Of a DNA stretch of 64,000 nt, positions 25,720 through 34,242 are shown piece after piece. The notes under the pieces were generated by a model. The model was not told the origin of the DNA. It saw nothing but the letters and a program-made list of their open reading frames with translations, and made no database searches. The position numbers and the translations under genes are program-made. The first letter of the stretch is position 1. Each line of letters starts with the position of its first letter. Source of the DNA: Amycolatopsis sp. WQ 127309 (GTDB lineage: Bacteria; Actinomycetota; Actinomycetes; Mycobacteriales; Pseudonocardiaceae); contig NZ_CP095481.1 of NCBI RefSeq assembly GCF_023023025.1, positions 2,604,001 through 2,668,000 on the forward strand. Direction: 5' to 3'.

Positions 25720-26385
25720 ATGGGCGAGGAAGAGACCACGACGGTACAGCCGGCTACCGAGACCAAGCCGTTGAGCGAGCGCGATCTTCGGGTGTCCGAC
25801 GACGAGCGCGAGCACGTCGTCGGGGTGCTCCAGAAGGCCATCGGCCGCGGGATGATCGACCTGGACGAGTTCACCGAGCGCACGGACCGCGCGCTCGCGT
25901 CGAAGACGCGGGGCGAGCTGAACACCGTGCTGGCCGACCTCGCCGGTCTCCACCACCCGGCCGCGGCCGGCGCGGCGGCCCCGTCGTACGCGCCCCCGGT
26001 GGGCTTCGGCGGCGGTTACGTGCCCGGTCAGCGCTTCGAGCTCAACGCGAAGTACTCGTCCCTGCACCGCGGCGGCCCGTGGGTGGTGCCGTCGGAGATG
26101 GTCGTGCGGAACAAGTACGGCTCGACCAAGCTGGACTTCACCGAGGCCCAGGTCCAGTCGCCGGTGGTGCACATCGAGCTGGACGCCAAGTGGGGCTCGG
26201 TCGAGATCGTCATCCCCGAGCACGCGGCGGTCGACGTCAACGCGATCAGCGACGTCAAGTTCGGCTCGATGGAGGACAAGACCCACAGCAACGGCCGCAT
26301 GGGCAACCCGCGGTACGTGCTGAGCGGCCGCGTCCACGGCGGCTCCCTGGTCATCCGCCACCCGCGACGCGGGCTCTTCGGCTAG
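25720..26385 (+). CDS. DUF1707 domain protein with C-terminal beta-helix-like domain
   Basis: 221 residues. The DUF1707 segment RVSDDEREHVVGVLQKAIGRGMIDLDEFTERTDRAL is split over residues ~23-60; it is a short helical domain common in actinobacterial envelope proteins. The C-terminal part (residues ~110-221) is rich in short strands (NKYGSTKLDF, AKWGSVEIVIPE, GGSLVIRHP) resembling the cell-wall-active antibiotic response (LiaF-like) fold. ATG 25720 lies 7 nt after TACCAT, so the transcript may be leaderless. There is no membrane helix. Its neighbours suggest an envelope-stress role (inference). Confidence 0.75.
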   Translation: MGEEETTTVQPATETKPLSERDLRVSDDEREHVVGVLQKAIGRGMIDLDEFTERTDRALASKTRGELNTVLADLAGLHHPAAAGAAAPSYAPPVGFGGGYVPGQRFELNAKYSSLHRGGPWVVPSEMVVRNKYGSTKLDFTEAQVQSPVVHIELDAKWGSVEIVIPEHAAVDVNAISDVKFGSMEDKTHSNGRMGNPRYVLSGRVHGGSLVIRHPRRGLFG

Positions 26386-26414
26386 CCCGGGGCCCCTCTG
26401 CCCCCGGCGTCAAG

Positions 26415-26453
26415 AAGGCCTCCCCTGCCCAGGCATCGGGCGGGGGAGGCCTT
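26415..26453. terminator. Bidirectional hairpin terminator
   Basis: AAGGCCTCCCC (26415-26425) pairs with GGGGAGGCCTT (26443-26453). The stem continues inward through TGCCC/GGGCG with one T-G pair, leaving a 7-nt loop. It lies between convergent genes. Confidence 0.85.
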
Positions 26454-26459
26454 CGCCCG

Positions 26460-27836
26460 TCAAACGGCGATCGGCTGGGCGGTCCGCAGGTGCCGGGCGA
26501 CGAAGTAGACGAGAACGGCGAAGGCGACCGCGCTCAGGCCGGCGACGGCGTGGAGGCCGTCGGCTTCGTCGTGGGCGCGGACGATGGCGTTGCCCAGGGT
26601 GCCGACGGTCGCCATGCCGAGGGCGTAACCGAACTCGTTGGCGGTCTGGGCGAGCGACGCGGCGGCCCCGGCCCGGCGCGGCGGCACGGACCCGACGACG
26701 AGATCGGTCCCGAGCGTGACCATCGGCCCGACCCCCAGCGACGTCACCGCGAACCCGATCGCCGGCCACACGGGGTCGGCGTCGGCGAAGGCCAGCACGA
26801 CCATGCCGAGCGCGGCGGTGACGACCCCGCCCGCGATGAGCGTGCCGGTCGGCACGCGCCGGGCCAGCACGGGAGCGACGAGGAAGCTGATGGTCGAGGT
26901 GATCATCCCGGGCAGCAGCCCGAGCGCCGCGGCGATGGGCGAAAGGTGCAGCGCGAGCTGGAAGAACTGCGCGACGAACAGCATCGTGGTGCCGCCGAGC
27001 ATGCTGAACAGCAGCATCCCGCCGAGCGCGGTCCGGAACGCCTTCCCGGCGAAGAGCCGCAGGTCGAGCAGCGGCTCGTCGAGCGTCCGCTGCCGTTTCA
27101 CGAAGACGTACCCGACGGCGATCCCGGTGATCAGGGCCGCGACCGGCAGCGGGCGGACGCCGTCGCGAGCGAGCTCCTTGACGCCGTAGACGGCGGGCAG
27201 GATCGCGGCGAGCGACAGCGCGACACTGGGCAGATCGAGGCGGCCGGCGGTCTCGTCGCGGTACTCGGGCAGCAGCTTCGGGCCGATGACCAGCAGCAGG
27301 ACCATGGCCGGGACGCCGAGCAGGAAGACCGAGCCCCACCAGAAGTGTTCGAGCAGGAACCCGCCGACCACCGGCCCGATGATCGCACCGACGGAGAAGC
27401 ACCCGGCCCAGATCCCGATCGCCGACGCACGTTGCCGCGGGTCGGTGAACATCGTCCCGATGAGCGCGAGGGTCGAGGGAGCGAGCGTCGCCCCGGCGAT
27501 CCCGAGCACGGCCCGCGCCCCGATGAGCATCACGGCACTGGTGGAGAAGGCCGCGACGACGGAGGCAAGCCCGAAGGCGGTGGCCCCGATGAGCAGCAGC
27601 TTCCGCCGCCCGATCCGGTCTCCGAGGGTCCCCATGGTGACCATGAACCCGGCGACCATGAAGCCGTAGGTGTCCATGATCCACAGCTGTTCGGTGCCAT
27701 CGGCGTGCAGGCTGACGGCGAGTTTCGGCAGCGCGAGGATGAGCACGAAGACATCGAGCGACACGAGAAGGGTGGGCAGCGCGAGCACGGCCAGCCCAAC
27801 CCACTCCCGCCGCCCGGCCCGGGTACCTGTGGCCAT
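26460..27836 (-). CDS. MFS drug exporter, DHA2 (14-TM) type
   Basis: 458 residues, about 14 membrane helices. Motif A in loop 2-3 is GTLGDRIGRRKLLLIG, and the N-terminal LPTLLVSLDVFVLILALPKLA and the helix-5 region GIAGATLAPSTLAL fit QacA/SmvA/LfrA-type proton-driven multidrug exporters. Acidic residue D29 in helix 1 is typical of DHA2. Substrates cannot be told from sequence. It shares a terminator with the DUF1707 gene. No regulator gene is adjacent. Confidence 0.85.
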   Translation of the reverse strand: MATGTRAGRREWVGLAVLALPTLLVSLDVFVLILALPKLAVSLHADGTEQLWIMDTYGFMVAGFMVTMGTLGDRIGRRKLLLIGATAFGLASVVAAFSTSAVMLIGARAVLGIAGATLAPSTLALIGTMFTDPRQRASAIGIWAGCFSVGAIIGPVVGGFLLEHFWWGSVFLLGVPAMVLLLVIGPKLLPEYRDETAGRLDLPSVALSLAAILPAVYGVKELARDGVRPLPVAALITGIAVGYVFVKRQRTLDEPLLDLRLFAGKAFRTALGGMLLFSMLGGTTMLFVAQFFQLALHLSPIAAALGLLPGMITSTISFLVAPVLARRVPTGTLIAGGVVTAALGMVVLAFADADPVWPAIGFAVTSLGVGPMVTLGTDLVVGSVPPRRAGAAASLAQTANEFGYALGMATVGTLGNAIVRAHDEADGLHAVAGLSAVAFAVLVYFVARHLRTAQPIAV

Positions 27837-27918
27837 GACCGTTACCTCCCGACTCGGCTTTCTCCTTCACCAAGGCGTCGAGCGGGCCGGGCCGGAATCG
27901 ACACTCTTGCCCAGACGC

Positions 27919-27960
27919 CGTGAAGGCCACCTCGGACCGGGGTCCGAGATGGCCTTCACG
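27919..27960 (-). terminator. Long hairpin downstream of ptsI
   Basis: A 20-bp stem with one mismatch: CGTGAAGGCCACCTCGGACC (27919-27938) and its complement at 27941-27960. It lies about 140 nt past the ptsI stop and 83 nt upstream of the MFS gene on the same strand, so it most likely separates the two transcripts. Confidence 0.6.
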
Positions 27961-27968
27961 GGACGTCG

Positions 27969-27998
27969 TTGTCCACACCCCTCGAACGTTGTGGACAA
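27969..27998. promoter_or_regulatory. Inverted pair of perfect DnaA boxes
   Basis: TTGTCCACA (27969-27977) faces TGTGGACAA (27990-27998) across 12 bp, in the gap between ptsI and the MFS gene. Both match the actinobacterial DnaA consensus exactly. Confidence 0.6.
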
Positions 27999-28095
27999 CT
28001 CCGCGTCCCAGGTTCGCACAAACCCGGACCGTCGGTGATGACCGATAGACTGAGCGTGGGGGCGGCCGCCGTTGCCTTCGTGGCTCTCGACCAGG

Positions 28096-29766
28096 TCAGG
28101 GACGGGTGGCGGCTCGCGCGGCCGTCGGGTTCGACGTCGCCAGGGCCGCCTCCGCCAGTGCCTCGCACTCCGCCAGCGTGACGCTCGCCAGGGCGGCGCC
28201 CACCGTGCGGACCGCCGGGGCGTTCATCGAGAGGCTCGTCAGGCCGAGGCCCGCCAGGACCAGGGCCAGCCGGGGGTCGGCCGCCGCTTCGCCACAGACT
28301 CCTGCCGGTTTGCCCGTGGCCTTGGCCGCGTCGCCGATCAGCTTGAGCAGGCGCAGCAGCGCCGGCTGCCACGGGTCGTTCAGCTTCGCGACCGCGCCCA
28401 GCTGGCGGTCGGCCGCGAACGTGTACTGCGCCAGGTCGTTCGTGCCGACCGAGACGAAGTCGACGGCCTCGAGGATTTCGCGGGCGCTCAGCGCCGCCGC
28501 CGGGATTTCGATCATCACGCCGGCGCGGGCAATGCCCGCCGCGCGGACGCGGTCGGCGAACCAGGCGGCTTCCTCGACCGTCGCGACCATCGGCGCCATC
28601 ACCGAGACCTCGGCGCCCGAGTCTTCCGCGGCACCCGCGATCGCTTCGAGCTGGCGGTCCAGGATCTCCGGGCGGTCGAACGCCACGCGCAGCCCGCGCA
28701 CCCCGAGCGCCGGGTTCGGCTCGGCCTCCGGCGACAGGAAGGCGAGCGGCTTGTCGGCGCCCGCGTCCAAGGTCCGGACGATCACGGGCTTGCCGCGGAA
28801 CGGCGACAGCACTGCGGTGTAGGCCGCGCGCTGGTCGGCCACCGACGGCTCGGCCGGCGCGTCCAGGTAGCAGAACTCGGTGCGGAACAGGCCGACGCCC
28901 TCGGCGCCCGCGTCCGCCGCGGCCTGCGCGTCGGCCGGAGAGCCGACGTTGCCGTAGACCTTCACGCGGTGGCCGTCGGACGTCGCGCCGGTGCCGTTCC
29001 ACTCGGCCAGCTGGGCCACCGTCGCGGTGACGACCGGGGCCGCGGGGTCGGCTAACTCGACGGCACCCGTGTCGCCGTCGACCGCAAGCGCTTGCGCGTC
29101 CAGCGCCAGCAGGCCGCGGACCGCGACGACGGCCGGGATGCCGAGCGCGCGGGCCAGGATCGCGGTGTGGCTGGTCGGGCCGCCCTCTTCGGTGACCAGG
29201 GCGAGCACCTTCGCCGGGTCGAGGCCGGCGGTGTCGGCGGGCGCGAGGTCGCGGGCGACCAGCACGCTCGGCGTCGCCAGCTCGGGCACCCCGGGCGGCG
29301 CGATGCCGAGCAGCTCGGCGATCAGCCGGTCACGCACGTCGCGGACGTCGCGGACGCGCTCCGCCATGTACCCGCCCGCGGCGGCCAGCGCCTCGGCGAA
29401 GCCCTCGGCGGACTGGTAGACGGCGCGCGTCGCGGGCAGTCCCTGGGTCTTGACCAGCTGTTCCGCCTGCGAGGCGAGCGCCGGGTCGGCGGCCATCGCG
29501 GCGGTCGTGATCAGGATCGTCGCCGCTTCACCGGACGCGGTCTCGGCCTGTTTCTCCAGGCGCGCGGCCACGGCTTCGGCGGCGGGCACGATCCGGGCGG
29601 CCTCGGCGGCCGGATCGGCCGGGGCCGGGGTGGCGGCGGGCTCACCCAGCGGCTCCGCGACGCGGACGACGGGACCACTCGCGCGGCCGGGGCTGACGGC
29701 GACCCCGGACAAAGGCCCCGCCGACGTGCGTCCCGCAGCGGAGGCGGCATCAAGCTCAGACGACAT
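28096..29766 (-). CDS. ptsI: PTS enzyme I (phosphoenolpyruvate-protein phosphotransferase)
   Basis: 556 residues, the usual length. The N-terminal HPr-binding and phosphohistidine domain carries active-site H200 in EEGGPTSHTAILARALGIP. The C-terminal PEP-binding barrel has EGVGLFRTEFCYLD, DAGADKPL, VMIEIPAAALSA, VSVGTNDLAQYT and the catalytic Cys in GVCGEAAADP. It moves phosphate from PEP to HPr and so powers sugar uptake through the PTS. HPr and permease genes are not in the window. The gene overlaps the upstream ParB-fold gene by 11 bp. A perfect dre-like palindrome covers its start codon, suggesting DasR repression tied to GlcNAc metabolism. Confidence 0.95.
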   Translation of the reverse strand: MSSELDAASAAGRTSAGPLSGVAVSPGRASGPVVRVAEPLGEPAATPAPADPAAEAARIVPAAEAVAARLEKQAETASGEAATILITTAAMAADPALASQAEQLVKTQGLPATRAVYQSAEGFAEALAAAGGYMAERVRDVRDVRDRLIAELLGIAPPGVPELATPSVLVARDLAPADTAGLDPAKVLALVTEEGGPTSHTAILARALGIPAVVAVRGLLALDAQALAVDGDTGAVELADPAAPVVTATVAQLAEWNGTGATSDGHRVKVYGNVGSPADAQAAADAGAEGVGLFRTEFCYLDAPAEPSVADQRAAYTAVLSPFRGKPVIVRTLDAGADKPLAFLSPEAEPNPALGVRGLRVAFDRPEILDRQLEAIAGAAEDSGAEVSVMAPMVATVEEAAWFADRVRAAGIARAGVMIEIPAAALSAREILEAVDFVSVGTNDLAQYTFAADRQLGAVAKLNDPWQPALLRLLKLIGDAAKATGKPAGVCGEAAADPRLALVLAGLGLTSLSMNAPAVRTVGAALASVTLAECEALAEAALATSNPTAARAATRP

Positions 29767-30505
29767 GGTCTAGACCATAGCTCAGATAGACCTGGATATC
29801 TCGTGGTGGCGGGCACAAGCCGCGACGGCGTACCTGTTCGAGTACCGGCCGGACCTCCTCGTGCCACCAGGCCTCGGCCAGCTCGTCGCGGCTGGACACC
29901 GGCCGCCCGGCCAGCATACGGCGGAATCCCCAGGCCTCGGCCGAGTCGGCGAGCCGGAACCAGTCGGCCGGATCGTCGAGCCACAGGCCGAAGCGGACGT
30001 CGTCCGGCAGCGGTACGCGCTCCAGGAACAGTCGCTCCGCGGTCTTCGACGGCAGGTCCGCGAGCGTCAGGCAGCGCATCGCGCACGCGATCGTGCAGAT
30101 CCGCCGGACCCGCGCGCGGATGGTGCGGGCGCCGCGAGCCCGCTCGATGGCGACGCGGTGGTGGCCGTCGTCGACGAAGAACATGTCGGTGACGCCTTCG
30201 AGCCGCACGAGCCGCACCGGCGGGAGCTCGGCCGACGTCCGCGTCAGGCTCTCCCAGCGTTCGCGCAGTGCCCGGTTGCGCGGCCGGAACTCACGGTCGA
30301 AGTCGCCGGCGCGGGCCACGGTGCCGACGATGTCCTCCAGCGGCACGTCGTAGCCGCCTTCGTCGATCTCGAACTGCCTGCCGAGCGCCTTCAGCGTCTC
30401 GTCGAGCGGCATGATCGCGAGGTGATCCGCGCGTCTCGCTTCGGCTATCGCCCTCAGGTGAGCCGCGTAGCCACGCCACCAGGCCGAGCCGAATGAATCG
30501 CCCAT
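29756..30505 (-). CDS. ParB/sulfiredoxin-fold protein of unknown role
   Basis: 249 residues. The only clear motif is VDDGHHRVAIERARGARTIRARV near residues 111-133 (split across strand-helix-strand), which matches the conserved GxHR core of ParB-like N-terminal domains. Here it is D-G-H-H-R. The rest has Trp-rich patches (GSAWWRGY, AEAWWHEEVRP). There is no HTH as in partition ParB, so a CTP-, nucleotide- or DNA-binding switch is possible but not shown. It starts 28 nt after the ribokinase stop and overlaps ptsI by 11 bp, so it is probably co-transcribed with both. Confidence 0.65.
   Translation of the reverse strand: MGDSFGSAWWRGYAAHLRAIAEARRADHLAIMPLDETLKALGRQFEIDEGGYDVPLEDIVGTVARAGDFDREFRPRNRALRERWESLTRTSAELPPVRLVRLEGVTDMFFVDDGHHRVAIERARGARTIRARVRRICTIACAMRCLTLADLPSKTAERLFLERVPLPDDVRFGLWLDDPADWFRLADSAEAWGFRRMLAGRPVSSRDELAEAWWHEEVRPVLEQVRRRGLCPPPRDIQVYLSYGLDHVV
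29765..29778. promoter_or_regulatory. DasR-type dre site over the ptsI start
   Basis: ATGGTCTAGACCAT is a perfect 14-bp palindrome containing the exact dre core TGGTCTAGACCA. DasR (GntR family) controls PTS and chitin/GlcNAc genes in Streptomyces, including ptsI. Here the site includes the start codon region (ATG at 29766-29764) and would act as a block to elongation or initiation. Confidence 0.7.
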
Positions 30506-30533
30506 GTGAGGTGCAACACGGGCGTCCGGACGA

Positions 30534-31403
30534 TCATTCCCCCAGGTCAGCGGCCGTCGGGTAAGACGGTTGCGCGCCGTGCCGGGTCACGCTGAACGCC
30601 GCCACGCGCACCGCGTGCTTCGCCGCGGAGACCAGGTCGGCGCCGTCGGCGAGGGACGCCGCGAGCGCGCCCGCGAAGGCGTCCCCGGCCCCGGTGCTGT
30701 CGACGGCTTCGACCTTCGGCGACGCGACTTCGGTGGTGGAACCGGCTTCGACGACGACCGCGCCGGCCGCGCCGAGCGTGACGACGGCGGCGCGCGGCCC
30801 GAGGTCGAGGAGCTGCCGGAAGTCCGCGCCGGGTCCGGTCAGCCAGGCGGCTTCGTGCTCGTTGACCAGCAGGACGTCCAGCTTGGCCAGCGTCCCGGCG
30901 GAGAGCTTCGCCGCCGGCGACAGGTTCAGCAGGACCTTGACGCCCTGTTCGGCGGCCTTCGCGACGGCGTGCTCGACGGTCGACAGCGGCACCTCGAGCG
31001 AGGCGACCATGACCCGCACCCCGTCGAAGACGGCCTCGACGTCGGCCGGTTCGAGGTTCGAGTTGGCGCCCGGGGAGACCAGGATCGAGTTCTCGCCGTC
31101 CGGGGTGACGGTGATGTAGGCGATGCCGGTCGGCCGGTCGCTGGTCCGGACCAGTCCGGTGTCGACGCCCGCCGCGCGGAGCGAATCCAGCAGCAGCCGG
31201 CCGTAGGTGTCGTCGCCGACGGCGCCGAGCAGCGCGACGTCCGCCCCGAGCCGCCCCGCCGCGACCGCCGTGTTGGCGCCCTTGCCACCGGGGGAGAGCA
31301 CGGTGTCCCCGCCCAGCACGGTCTCACCGCCGCCCGGCCGCCGATCCACCGCGACGACGAGGTCGGCGTTGGCGGATCCCACAACGAGCACGTCGGAGTT
31401 CAT
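30534..31403 (-). CDS. rbsK: Ribokinase-like PfkB sugar kinase
   Basis: 289 residues. It begins MNSDVLVVGSANADLVVAVDR. The PfkB signature 1 region is GGKGANTAVAAGRLGADVALLGAVG, and signature 2 contains the catalytic Asp in VEAVDSTGAGDAFAGALAA. Both anion-hole and base residues are present. It phosphorylates a sugar, most likely ribose, with ATP. The ATG lies right after ACGGAG, an unusually tight spacing; longer upstream readings lack homologous-looking sequence. It heads a co-directional run with the ParB-fold protein and ptsI. Confidence 0.85.
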   Translation of the reverse strand: MNSDVLVVGSANADLVVAVDRRPGGGETVLGGDTVLSPGGKGANTAVAAGRLGADVALLGAVGDDTYGRLLLDSLRAAGVDTGLVRTSDRPTGIAYITVTPDGENSILVSPGANSNLEPADVEAVFDGVRVMVASLEVPLSTVEHAVAKAAEQGVKVLLNLSPAAKLSAGTLAKLDVLLVNEHEAAWLTGPGADFRQLLDLGPRAAVVTLGAAGAVVVEAGSTTEVASPKVEAVDSTGAGDAFAGALAASLADGADLVSAAKHAVRVAAFSVTRHGAQPSYPTAADLGE

Positions 31404-31533
31404 CTCCGTACTTTGCCACGAAACGCCGTCCGACCAGGTCATCAGGGTCGGCCCGGAAGAAAGTGAAGGTTTTTGTAACTTATCCGGGGCTGAGTGCGAC
31501 AATCATGCGAGCAGCGGATGTCTGTCACTCGTT

Positions 31534-31553
31534 CGGGGGATGCATGTCCCCCG
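31534..31553 (-). terminator. Possible hairpin terminator
   Basis: CGGGGGA (31534-31540) and TCCCCCG (31547-31553) with loop TGCATG. It lies 108 nt past the stop of the membrane protein gene and upstream of ribokinase. The rest of this 258-bp gap shows nothing convincing. Confidence 0.35.
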
Positions 31554-31661
31554 GACGTCACTTCACAGACCGGCTCCGCTCTCTTGGAACGTCAGCACGG
31601 AGACGTGATGACGTTGCCCGACCGGCGCGAGCCGGGCAGGGCATCGGGTCGCCGGCGCCGA

Positions 31662-32807
31662 TCACGTAGCCCCCCGAGTGATCGGCGTCGGCGGCGCCCC
31701 CGCCGTCACGCCCGCGGCGTACTCCCGGAAGAGATCCGGCCGGAAGACGGCCATCGCCGCCCGCACCTGACCGATCGCGGCGTCGCTGAACGCCTCGGGC
31801 ACCCGAACGGTCCGAGGCTCCCCGGGCAGCCAGTACACGCCGAGTTTCGCCCCGATCTGCCAGAACCGGCGGAGTTCGGGACGCCGTTCCGGCGCCTCCG
31901 GATCGGCGGGGAGCAGATCGACCACGCGCAGGGTCAGCTCGCCGTGGGTGACCGTGAGGACCCGGACCTCGGCCAAGTCCGGCCAGGCGAGTGTGAAGAG
32001 CTCCTCGCGCCGGCGACGCTTCCAGCTGATGCCTTCGGCCGAGATCGTCAGTTGCGCGGAGTAGGAGCTCTTCCGGTACCAGCGCGGTGTGCAGCAGATC
32101 AACCAGACCGGCGCGGCGAACCCGAACCCCGCGAGGACGAAAAGCGCTCTGCGGCTTTCAGGATCGTCGAGCGGCAGCGCGAGCGCGGCGAGCGCGCACC
32201 CCACCGCCACCAAGGCACCGGCCGTGCGCCAGTACCTCCGCGGAGACCACTCGGCGGGCGAAATCACCGACGCACCACGGTCGGGACTGCCGGCAGCCGG
32301 CGGGTTCGGCACCCGGACCGGCTCCGTGAGCCGGACGTCGGCCGGGTGGTGCACGACCGGACGCCGCAGCCGCCTGAAGCGTCGACGTTCCGCCCAGCAC
32401 AAAAAGACGAGAAGCAAGACCACCAGAGCCGGCACCCACGACGGCATCTTCCGCTTCACGACATCACGCTGGAAATCCGTCTCCCAGCCCACGACGGGAA
32501 CAGCCTTCCCGAAGTCGTCCGGTGTCAGCTCGTCCAGGCCGAACCGCACGGACCTGGTCGCGCCGCCGACAGGAGTCACGTCGGCCACGCAGATCCAGTA
32601 GAACCCGATACCCCCGCGGCTGATCGGCCCGAGCCGCTCACACGACTTGACGCGAGCGAGAGCGACGGGCGTGCCGCCGCGGTCCGGACCGTGGCTCGCG
32701 GTCACCCACGCCACCCCCGTCCACGACCCCACCACGAACAGCACGGCAAGAACCGCGATGACGACGCTTCGCACCCACTGCGGTCTTCCGACCGTAGGAA
32801 TGTTCAT
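31662..32807 (-). CDS. Membrane protein of unknown function with PH-like C-terminal domain
   Basis: 381 residues from ATG 32807, preceded by GGAAGG. Four hydrophobic segments are visible: SVVIAVLAVLFVVGSWTGVAW near residue 13, WVPALVVLLLVFLCW, AGALVAVGCALAALAL and LFVLAGFGFAAPVWLICC. A small extracytoplasmic domain with two Cys lies between the first two helices. The C-terminal soluble part (YSAQLTISAEGISWKRR to the end) has the strand pattern of bacterial PH domains. No enzyme motif is seen. It is 49 bp downstream of the EspC/effector trio and may be transcribed with it. Confidence 0.6.
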   Translation of the reverse strand: MNIPTVGRPQWVRSVVIAVLAVLFVVGSWTGVAWVTASHGPDRGGTPVALARVKSCERLGPISRGGIGFYWICVADVTPVGGATRSVRFGLDELTPDDFGKAVPVVGWETDFQRDVVKRKMPSWVPALVVLLLVFLCWAERRRFRRLRRPVVHHPADVRLTEPVRVPNPPAAGSPDRGASVISPAEWSPRRYWRTAGALVAVGCALAALALPLDDPESRRALFVLAGFGFAAPVWLICCTPRWYRKSSYSAQLTISAEGISWKRRRREELFTLAWPDLAEVRVLTVTHGELTLRVVDLLPADPEAPERRPELRRFWQIGAKLGVYWLPGEPRTVRVPEAFSDAAIGQVRAAMAVFRPDLFREYAAGVTAGAPPTPITRGAT

Positions 32808-32856
32808 GCGGCGGCCTTCCGGGTTCCGGGCTCTTCCGATGTCGAGGGCACGATGA

Positions 32857-33885
32857 CTAGATCGACCCGGAGATCCGCTGAGCGCCCGGCTGCCCGGAAA
32901 ACGGCCGGCCGTCGTCGGTGACCGGGCCGGAGCGGGGCACCTTGTCGACCGGATAAGCGGTCGAGTGGTCTTCCGGGACGATCGACGTCGCGTCACGGTC
33001 GTGCTGCGACTCCCCGGCGGATCGACCAGGTCCGGTGGCCAGCTGCTCGAACGCTTTCATGCCGGTTTCCCGTGCTGCCGCTTTCGCGAAGCCGTCGAAC
33101 ATTTCCTTGCCCGCGGTCCCTACGGCGGAGACCACCCTGCGGAAGAAGTCGCCGAGCGCGCCGAGAAACTCTTTCGCCCGCGAGAAAGCTCGTGCGAGCC
33201 GGCTGCACTCCTCGACCATCTTCCCGCCCTGCTTCACCGCGAACGGCACGCCTTCCGCGGCCAGCGCGGCGGGATACCCGGGCGGCGGGTAGCGGAGCAG
33301 GATCATGACGACCTTCGCGAGCGTGTCGGTGATGAGATCGCGGATCAACGTGCGGACCACGTCGAGGATCGTCTTGCAGATCCCGATGACCTGCGCCACC
33401 TTCGTCGCCGCGTCCGACAGCGCCGCGTACGCGTCCAGCTGCTGCTGGACGTAAACCCGGTACTGGTCGGCGGCCTTGCCCTTCCAGCCGAGGCAGTTCT
33501 TCCGCACTTCGGCGGTCAGTTCCTCGGCGGTCTTCTGGACGTGCTCGCCGATCGTCTCCCACTTCTTGCCTTCGAGATCCAGGGCGTCCTGGTCACCGGT
33601 GACCCAGTCGAGCGGTTCCTTCAGGAAGTCGAGGTGCTCGATCACCCAGCCGAAACCCCAGCTCACCAGCGTCTCGAGGGGGTTCCCGTCCCTGACCAGG
33701 TCCATGGCGCCGAGGCCGGCGTTCGCCAAGCTGAACAGGCCTTCGGTCCAGTCGCCGTGCAGGATCTTCTCGAAGCCGCCGTAGTAGTCCTGCAGGGCTC
33801 CAGCCCCTTCGAGGAGGCTGTCGGCGCCGTACTTCTCGGAATCCGTCTCGCGCTTGGCTTCCGCCATGAGCGGGCTTTCAGCCAC
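32857..33885 (-). CDS. WXG/PPE-like type VII effector or scaffold protein
   Basis: 342 residues, GTG start after GGAGGTCAGCC. It contains a long helical WXG100-like region with the turn CLGWKGKAADQYR near residue 130, then hydrophobic helices (AKVVMILLRYPPPGYPAALAAEG), then a polar tail. This is the layout of type VII substrates with an N-terminal secretion domain. The short C-terminus shows no toxin motif. It overlaps the EspC-like gene by 8 bp. The order EbfC-like, EspC-like, large WXG protein is the same as at 47003-56271, so it is probably the secreted partner of a parallel, stripped-down locus. Confidence 0.65.
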   Translation of the reverse strand: MAESPLMAEAKRETDSEKYGADSLLEGAGALQDYYGGFEKILHGDWTEGLFSLANAGLGAMDLVRDGNPLETLVSWGFGWVIEHLDFLKEPLDWVTGDQDALDLEGKKWETIGEHVQKTAEELTAEVRKNCLGWKGKAADQYRVYVQQQLDAYAALSDAATKVAQVIGICKTILDVVRTLIRDLITDTLAKVVMILLRYPPPGYPAALAAEGVPFAVKQGGKMVEECSRLARAFSRAKEFLGALGDFFRRVVSAVGTAGKEMFDGFAKAAARETGMKAFEQLATGPGRSAGESQHDRDATSIVPEDHSTAYPVDKVPRSGPVTDDGRPFSGQPGAQRISGSI

Positions 33886-34216
33886 GGCTGACCTCCGAGG
33901 CCCGGTTCACCAGTGCCGACGCCGATTCTTCGTCCACCCGGCGAGCCTTCGCCCAGGCCTGCACCGCTTGTACGTGGTAGTCGGCTCCGGCGACCACCGA
34001 CTCGAGCGTGTCCGTCGCCTGCCCCGCCAGGTGTCCGCACCAGGTGCTGAGCTGGCACACCTGGCCGATCAGCCCGAACGCGTCCGGGCCGATCGGGTCG
34101 TCACGACTGAGGGCCAAGGCCTGTTTGAGGACGTCGAACGTCGCTTCCATCTGCTTGGCGTGCTCGTCGATCGCCTCGGGGTTCTCGTCGAACCCGGGGC
34201 CAGTTTGTCCGGCCAC
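33878..34216 (-). CDS. EspC-like (DUF2580) type VII secretion-associated protein
   Basis: 112 residues, GTG start after GGAGGAAGG. Helical, with the N-terminal FDENPEAIDEHAKQMEATFDVLKQAL and middle FGLIGQVCQLSTWCGHLA regions typical of EspC/DUF2580 proteins that are co-secreted with ESX substrates. Two Cys lie in the loop between helices. It is located between an EbfC-like gene (26 bp upstream) and a WXG effector (8-bp overlap). It is inferred to pair with the effector for export. Confidence 0.75.
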   Translation of the reverse strand: MAGQTGPGFDENPEAIDEHAKQMEATFDVLKQALALSRDDPIGPDAFGLIGQVCQLSTWCGHLAGQATDTLESVVAGADYHVQAVQAWAKARRVDEESASALVNRASEVSRG

Positions 34217-34242
34217 GTCTACCTTCCTCCTCTTTCCTGCGC

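Noticed and set aside
31404..31661. Small + strand gene of 68 codons
   Set aside because: No ribosome-binding site or codon bias, and it overlaps the end of the membrane protein gene.
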